Assembly (NCBI RefSeq): GCF_021728295.1
Contig: NZ_JAKJXE010000001.1
Coordinates: 744,001 to 808,000, forward strand
Length of the DNA stretch: 64,000 nt
Reading direction: 5' to 3'
From: Pseudomonas petrae
GTDB lineage: Bacteria > Pseudomonadota > Gammaproteobacteria > Pseudomonadales > Pseudomonadaceae
How positions within the stretch are numbered: the first letter of the stretch is position 1; every line of letters starts with the position of its first letter. The notes below the pieces were generated by a model, which was not told the DNA's origin, ran no database searches, and saw only the letters and a program-made list of their open reading frames with translations. Shown here in pieces: positions 59,082-64,000 of the stretch. The position numbers were made by a program, and so were the translations under genes.

Positions 59082-59933
59082 TCACTCCGGGGTATTGGCA
59101 GGTCGCACGGCGGCCTGCGAAAAAAATCGCCGGTGATTCGCTACCGGCATGCGCGCCCGTATGGACGCTTGTTCTACGCTGTCTCGTTCGGCCAGCAGCA
59201 CGGCTTCACCCTGTGCCTGCTCGGCCAGCACGCGGCCCCATGGATCTATGATCGCCGCGTGCCCAAATGTTTCTCTCGGCCCCGGATGAATTCCGCCTTG
59301 CGCCGCCGCCAGCACGTAGCACTGGGTTTCGATGGCCCGGGCGCGCAGCAGAATCTCCCAGTGCGCCGCGCCGGTGACAGCGGTGAAGGCCGACGGCGCG
59401 GTAATCAATTCAGCCCCGGCTTCCCTGAGCGCGGTGTACAGCTCGGGAAAACGCAGGTCGTAACACACCGAAAGCCCCAGACGCCCGACCGGCGTGTCGG
59501 CCACCACGACGTTGTTGCCGTGGGCGTAATCGTCGGATTCCCGATAGCGCCCTCGTGCATCGGCGACATCCACGTCAAACAAATGCAGCTTGTCGTAACG
59601 CGCGACTTGCTGGCCCTGGTCGTCAATCAGCAGCGAACACGCCGTGACTTTGCCATCAGGCTGGCCTTGAGGGGGCAGCGGCAATGTCCCGGCAACTACC
59701 CATAAGGTGAGGTCGCGAGCGGCAAGTTTCAACCATGGCAGGATCGGACCTTCGCCAAGGGCCTCGGCGCGGCCGATGGCAGCCACATCACGACGACCCA
59801 TCGCGGCGAAGTTTTCCGGGAGCGCGGCCAGCTTCGCACCCGACGCAGCGGCCTGTTCCAGCAACCTGCGCGCCTGGGCCAGATTGCCGAGCACGTCGCT
59901 CTGGCTGACCATCTGAATGACTGCGAAGGACAT
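59082..59933 (-). CDS. Nitrilase-superfamily carbon-nitrogen hydrolase
   Basis: The 283-residue amidase (ATG 59933, [18 protein letters not shown]) has the Glu-Lys-Cys triad: Glu40 in LPENFAA, Lys in [10 protein letters not shown] near 113, and Cys in [12 protein letters not shown] near 148. It resembles deaminated-glutathione amidase (NIT1/YbeM type), but the substrate is not provable here. It is coupled to tldD downstream and preceded by yhdP, the usual Pseudomonas order. Confidence 0.9.
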   Translation of the reverse strand: MSFAVIQMVSQSDVLGNLAQARRLLEQAAASGAKLAALPENFAAMGRRDVAAIGRAEALGEGPILPWLKLAARDLTLWVVAGTLPLPPQGQPDGKVTACSLLIDDQGQQVARYDKLHLFDVDVADARGRYRESDDYAHGNNVVVADTPVGRLGLSVCYDLRFPELYTALREAGAELITAPSAFTAVTGAAHWEILLRARAIETQCYVLAAAQGGIHPGPRETFGHAAIIDPWGRVLAEQAQGEAVLLAERDSVEQASIRARMPVANHRRFFSQAAVRPANTPE

Positions 59934-60023
59934 AAGCGCTCCCTGATCGATAGAACCGCACTCTACTCCATGCACCGTCGATGGGCTCGCCCGGCCGCTC
60001 GAATTCATCGTTACTGCACCACC

Positions 60024-60114
60024 CTTCCCGGCTAAAGCCGGTCCTAAAGCGTAGGCACGGACTACCAGTGTGCGTCGGATGTACCGGCCTCTTCGCGGGC
60101 AAGCGCGCTCCTGC
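60024..60114. repeat. Two solitary REPs of different families
   Basis: A CCGGCTAAAGCCGG-type REP stands at 60024-60046 (CTTCCCGGCTAAAGCCGGTC core) and a GCGGGCAAGCGCGCTCCTGC-type REP at 60095-60114. Neither has an inverted partner close by. Confidence 0.85.
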
Positions 60115-60161
60115 ACCGATCCGCGCCGGCCAATGAGCTCTCGTGGCGTACACACTGGCCT

Positions 60162-60228
60162 CTTCCCGGCTGAAGCCGGTCCTACTGACACACCGCGTTT
60201 CCCTGTAGGACCGGCTTCAGCCGGGAAG
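60162..60228. repeat. REPIN (CCGGCTTCAGCCGG type)
   Basis: CTTCCCGGCTGAAGCCGGTC at 60162-60181 and its inverse GACCGGCTTCAGCCGGGAAG at 60209-60228 form a REPIN with a spacer of about 20 bases. Confidence 0.9.
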
Positions 60229-60272
60229 ACGTCGGAAGCCACACCAAAAATTCAGGGCGCTAATACTGGCCT

Positions 60273-60337
60273 CTTCCCGGCTAAAGCCGGTCCTACACAC
60301 CGCGTTCACTTAGTGGGACCCGCTTTAGCCGGGAAAG
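60273..60337. repeat. REPIN (CCGGCTAAAGCCGG type), one arm diverged
   Basis: CTTCCCGGCTAAAGCCGGTC at 60273-60292 is paired with the arm GTGGGACCCGCTTTAGCCGG at 60313-60332. The second arm has CCCGC in place of CCGGC, so it is aging. Confidence 0.85.
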
Positions 60338-60363
60338 CGTCAGGCGCTACACCACCGCTTTGA

Positions 60364-63300
60364 TTACTGCGGTTTCTCGAACGGCTTGTCGAAGGTGATC
60401 TTCGGTTCTTTCCATGGCCCTTCGACCTTGTACTGGACGCTGGCAAAGCGCGATACGCGATCACCCAGCAGCTTGTCGACCAGGAACAACGCGCCACCAA
60501 TCGCCGGTGCGCCGACGATCAATGCGGCGATTGGCAGATTATTGGTCACGGGCAGGGTCACCAGAAGCTTGGCGTCGACGCGGTCGCGGACCATGTCCAG
60601 CGTGCCGTCGAGCTCAAGGTTGGTGGACGGGCCGGTCATGGTGATTGGGTCGCGGGTCACGTACACGCCATCGCTCGCCACCAGCAGCCCTTTGACCTTG
60701 TCGTAGCTCAGGCCTTTGCCCAGCAGGTCGGAGAAGTCCAGGCGCAGACGCCGGCCAATCGAATTGAAGTTGAGCAGGCCGAATACCCGCAACGCCTGCG
60801 CGCCACCCTCGACCTCAACGAACTGGCCGTTTTTGAGCGTCGCATCCAGGCTCCCCGAATACCGTTTCAACCCAACCCAGGCGGGCGAGCCCGGCCAGCG
60901 ACCGTCAGCGTTCAGCTCGAACTCCTGACTGGTGACCGTCGGCGCGAAACCCCAGGCCTTGAGCACATCGGCAAGATTCTTGCCGCTCACCTGGCCTTTG
61001 AACCAGCTGCTGGTCGTACCGGGCGTGCCCTCCCAACCGCCATTGCCCTGCAGCGCAATGCCCTTGAGGCCCAGATTGAGGTCCGCCAGCTGGATGCCGT
61101 TTGGCGTCGGCCGGACCTTGAGCGACCAGGCGCCCATCAACTGATCGCCTTGAAACAACTGAGTGATTTTGATGTTCAGCGCGGGGATCTTGCGCGGGTC
61201 GACGTCCGCCAGCGGGTCCGGCGCGTTTTCAACGACCGCCGCGTTCGGGTCCGGCGCGGGCAAACGTACATACAGCAGGCTGATGTCGATCGGCGCGGTT
61301 TTGCTGTCTGGCAACGTCGCCGTGCCTTTCACCTTCGAGCTGTCCAGCGACAGCGCCCATGCGGTATCACTGCGTTTGAGCTGGACGCCTGCCTGCTCCA
61401 ATGTCGTGCCCATCGCGGTCAGCTTGCCGATCTGCAAATCGACGCTATTGAGCAACTGCTTGGCGCTGCCGCCCGGGTCATTGCCGGCATAACGCTCAGC
61501 CATGGCTTGCCAGGGCGCGATGTCCAGTTCCGACAACGAGCCGCGAACACGCAATCCCTTGCTGTCCGGCACGATCGCCCCGCCCTCACCGAGGAACAGC
61601 TCGCCACGCCCGTCGCCGAATTTGCCCGGCGGCGACGCGAACGCGAGGTTGGCGATATTGCCGTAGCCGACGTCGATGCGCCGTTCCGGGCCTTGCAGGT
61701 TCATGCGCAAATCGGTGTCGCGTGTGTCATCAGCGGTTTTGCCGAACGGTGCCGGCAGATCGACCGCGAGCCCCTTCAGGTTCGAGTTGATCTGCAACTG
61801 ACTGGCGTTGCCGTTCAATGTCAGCTGCAGCTGATAGGGCAGATCCCCCGAAATCGGCAGCGGCTGCGTCACGCCCAGCCAATCGGTCAGGCGCTTGCTG
61901 GCGATCTGGCTGCTGGCGGTGATGCGCGTCACCGGCGCCCCCGGTTTGCCTTCGCCGAAAATCTCGGCGTTCACTGGCTTATCGAAGGCGACGGCCTTGA
62001 TGTTCTTGCCGCTCAGCCCTTTGGTGTAATCAAAACGGAAGTCGCCGCGCAGTTGCGTCAGCTCCAGCACCGGGTCCGCGAGCTTGAGCCTCGCGCTGTC
62101 AGTGCTGAAATCGACCACGACTTTAGGCTCTTGCCCCTTGACCAGCGGAATATCCAGATTGATATGACCCTGCAGCGGCCCTTCCGCCTGCCAGCCGGCG
62201 AAGGTCTGGCCGGTGCCGATCGGCGCTTCCTGAAGGATCTTCATGCCGTCCTGAAGGCTGCCCTTCAAGTCACTGTCCACCAATAGATGGCTGGACTGGC
62301 CCGCCGGGACATGGGGAATGTCCACCGCGACGTTGCTGACCTGGGTGTTCAGCAACTGACCTTTGTTGGCCCGAATGCGCACGCCGCTGTTTTCGACGAA
62401 CACATCACCGTCGACATTGTTCAGCTGCGGCCACCCCGGCTGGAACGCCAGGCTCGCGTTGCGCACTTTGAAGAACAGGCTGATGACCCGTGCCACGTCA
62501 GGCGCGTCTTTGTTGATCGAGCCCTGGTACTGGAAGAACCCCTGATCGACGTTGCCACCCAGGATCGCGGTGCGCAGCCACTGGTCAAGGGCCGGGCTGA
62601 GCACGGCAGGCAGGTACTTGGAGGTGTAGCGACCGTCGCCATCGACCAGCCCGACGCGCAGGTCCATGTAGTCTTCCTGGCTGTGATCGAAGTGCAGGCG
62701 AATCAGGAAATCGCTGGCGATATTACCCTCCTCCCCCTCGACCTTGATGTACGGCGCAATCAGCGTGAAGCCCTGATCGTCCAGCGACCAGGTCAGCTTC
62801 GCATTGGCGTGACGGTACTTCCATTCGTTACGGAAGATAGGGTCCAGGTGCAGCATGAAATCGTCGGTGTCGAGGCGCAGTTCGCCCTGGCCCAGATCCC
62901 CGCTGATAGCACCGCTGACGTTCCCCGCCGCTGGCGCGCCGCGATAGGCGTCGAAACCGACCTTGTCCAGATTGGCGGCGAAGCTCACTCGTTTCGACGC
63001 CTCGGCCTGCGGTCGGTAATCGACCAGCACGTTGCGCAGCCCGCCGGTGACTTTCAGGCGGTCCACCGCCACCATGACCTTGTCGGGCAACGGCGCCAGT
63101 GAGTCGAGCAATGGCGTGATGGGCGTCAGATCAACCCGGTCAGCCTGAACGTGCCACAGCTCTTCGGCGTCGGCCGTCGCGGCGGTCTGCTGCAGATGAA
63201 CGCGACTTTCCCAGCGCTTGCTGTTCAGGTCCATCGCCAACGAATCGAGCGTGGTGCTGAAGCCTTTTTCGTCGCGCACAAACCAGGCGTTGAGGGCCAG

Positions 63301-64000
63301 ATTGTCAATGCTCGCGGGTTTACGGTCGGCATACGCGCCTTTGAACTGCGGCGCATTCAAGCGAGCGACTGCGCTTTGCAGATTGCCCTTGCCCCAGTTG
63401 AGCCACAACTCGCCTCCGGCCTTGAGGTTCTGAATCTTCCAGTCGCGGGTCAGACTCTTCGGCAACCACTGCGACCATTCGCTCTGCGGCAAGCTCAAGT
63501 AGGCCTGGGCCTCGCCGTCGCGCCATTCGTGGGCGCGCACGGTGGAGCGGACGTTCAACGACAGCGGCTGGCCGTCGGGCAGGTTCAGGCGAGCGTCGAG
63601 GCGCTGATGCAGGCTGCCGGTCTTCAGCGTCAGGCTCACATAAGTCAGCGTCAGGGGCGATTGGTCATAGGGCTGCAAGGTGATCTGGCTGTCGAACAGC
63701 GACAGCTGCGAGATCATCTGCATCTGATTGAGGATTTGCTCGGGGTCGAAAGGCTTGTCGGTTTGAACGGGGAGCCCCTGAAGCGCCCAGTGGCCGGTCT
63801 GGTCTTCTTTCAGGCCGATCTGCAGGCCGTCCAGCTCAAGGCGTTCGAGGCGCACTTCGCGAGTACGCAGGCTGGCGAGCAGGTCAGGCATGGCCCGCAC
63901 GTGATCAAGCCGAACGGCATTGCCGCCCTCGCCGATCATCACGTCACGCGCCACAAAAACGGGGGCGAAGCCGCTCCAGCTGCCTTCCAGCCGACCAATG
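60364..64000 (-). CDS. yhdP: YhdP-family AsmA-like protein, 5' end cut by window edge
   Basis: YhdP is a giant periplasmic-bridge protein of the AsmA clan that helps move phospholipids from the inner to the outer membrane with TamB and YdbH. The frame is open through base 64000, so no start is in the window; 1211 codons plus the stop are seen. Long beta-rich repeats fill most of it (SQLQINSNLKGLAVDLPAPFG, PLQGHINLDIPLVKGQ), with a C-terminal AsmA-2 type domain ending TFDKPFEKPQ. The signal-anchor helix lies beyond the edge. Confidence 0.93.
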   Translation of the reverse strand, partial: IGRLEGSWSGFAPVFVARDVMIGEGGNAVRLDHVRAMPDLLASLRTREVRLERLELDGLQIGLKEDQTGHWALQGLPVQTDKPFDPEQILNQMQMISQLSLFDSQITLQPYDQSPLTLTYVSLTLKTGSLHQRLDARLNLPDGQPLSLNVRSTVRAHEWRDGEAQAYLSLPQSEWSQWLPKSLTRDWKIQNLKAGGELWLNWGKGNLQSAVARLNAPQFKGAYADRKPASIDNLALNAWFVRDEKGFSTTLDSLAMDLNSKRWESRVHLQQTAATADAEELWHVQADRVDLTPITPLLDSLAPLPDKVMVAVDRLKVTGGLRNVLVDYRPQAEASKRVSFAANLDKVGFDAYRGAPAAGNVSGAISGDLGQGELRLDTDDFMLHLDPIFRNEWKYRHANAKLTWSLDDQGFTLIAPYIKVEGEEGNIASDFLIRLHFDHSQEDYMDLRVGLVDGDGRYTSKYLPAVLSPALDQWLRTAILGGNVDQGFFQYQGSINKDAPDVARVISLFFKVRNASLAFQPGWPQLNNVDGDVFVENSGVRIRANKGQLLNTQVSNVAVDIPHVPAGQSSHLLVDSDLKGSLQDGMKILQEAPIGTGQTFAGWQAEGPLQGHINLDIPLVKGQEPKVVVDFSTDSARLKLADPVLELTQLRGDFRFDYTKGLSGKNIKAVAFDKPVNAEIFGEGKPGAPVTRITASSQIASKRLTDWLGVTQPLPISGDLPYQLQLTLNGNASQLQINSNLKGLAVDLPAPFGKTADDTRDTDLRMNLQGPERRIDVGYGNIANLAFASPPGKFGDGRGELFLGEGGAIVPDSKGLRVRGSLSELDIAPWQAMAERYAGNDPGGSAKQLLNSVDLQIGKLTAMGTTLEQAGVQLKRSDTAWALSLDSSKVKGTATLPDSKTAPIDISLLYVRLPAPDPNAAVVENAPDPLADVDPRKIPALNIKITQLFQGDQLMGAWSLKVRPTPNGIQLADLNLGLKGIALQGNGGWEGTPGTTSSWFKGQVSGKNLADVLKAWGFAPTVTSQEFELNADGRWPGSPAWVGLKRYSGSLDATLKNGQFVEVEGGAQALRVFGLLNFNSIGRRLRLDFSDLLGKGLSYDKVKGLLVASDGVYVTRDPITMTGPSTNLELDGTLDMVRDRVDAKLLVTLPVTNNLPIAALIVGAPAIGGALFLVDKLLGDRVSRFASVQYKVEGPWKEPKITFDKPFEKPQ

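Larger units (their letters stand above)
59934..60363. other. yhdP-nitrilase gap with REP cluster
   Basis: The interval holds two single REPs and two REPINs of two families, annotated below. No gene was seen. Confidence 0.7.

Noticed and set aside
52690..60337. Repeats considered as a CRISPR array
   Set aside because: The repeats are inverted REP pairs at irregular distances, with no regular direct repeats, unique spacers or cas genes.

Overview
The window is chromosomal DNA of a gamma-proteobacterium, almost certainly a Pseudomonas. The evidence is the gene order hisS-ispG-rodZ-pilW-rlmN-ndk-iscX-fdx-hscA-hscB-iscA-iscU-iscS-iscR-cysE-trmJ | suhB | secF-secD-yajC-tgt-queA | tRNA-Leu, together with a cyoABCDE oxidase, a FagA/SodA iron-starvation operon, and interspersed REP/REPIN elements of the two sequence types common in the fluorescens/syringae part of the genus. 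Species cannot be fixed from the sequence alone. Both ends are cut: hisS lacks its 3' end at base 1, and the yhdP-like gene lacks its 5' end at base 64000.

Layout. 1-20.2 kb is dense housekeeping DNA, nearly all on the minus strand: histidyl-tRNA synthetase, isoprenoid synthesis (ispG), cell shape (rodZ), pilus assembly (pilW), rRNA/tRNA methylation (rlmN, trmJ), the full ISC iron-sulfur operon led by an IscR-box promoter, cysteine synthesis (cysE, which supports the cysteine that IscS uses), the SecDF-YajC translocon accessory, and queuosine synthesis (tgt, queA). A tRNA-Leu(CAA) follows. 20.4-24.9 kb looks accessory: a ferric-iron ABC importer of FbpABC type and a possible IS remnant. 24.9-27.4 kb carries a DedA membrane protein, a periplasmic cyclohexadienyl dehydratase (pheC) and an unrecognised 328-residue protein with a possible zinc site. 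27.5-34.8 kb is respiratory and redox: cyoABCDE, dsbB, and the NO-detoxifying flavohemoglobin hmp with three NorR/FhpR-type sites. 35-38.2 kb holds CheV, a GNAT acetyltransferase, a small secreted protein, a GlxA-type regulator and a small basic protein.

38.3-44.9 kb is a chaperone-usher fimbrial cluster (pilin, chaperone, usher, second chaperone, tip-type subunit) preceded by a separate miniature pilin-like gene. 45.2-51.6 kb is an RND efflux pair (adaptor and pump) followed by an OmpR-type two-component system. 51.7-55.4 kb holds a YjdM/PhnA zinc-ribbon protein, a DUF1810 protein and a Fur-boxed fagA-orfX-sodA-zip operon without the usual fumC, bracketed by two REPINs. 55.6-64 kb holds pmbA, darP, tldD, a nitrilase-family amidase, a REP cluster, and the AsmA-like yhdP.

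I found no CRISPR array, prophage, toxin-antitoxin pair or intact transposase. The most interesting items are the hmp control region, an unexplained pair of long direct repeats between hmp and dsbB, the unrecognised protein at 26.4 kb, the fumC-less sod operon framed by REPINs, and the mini-pilin.
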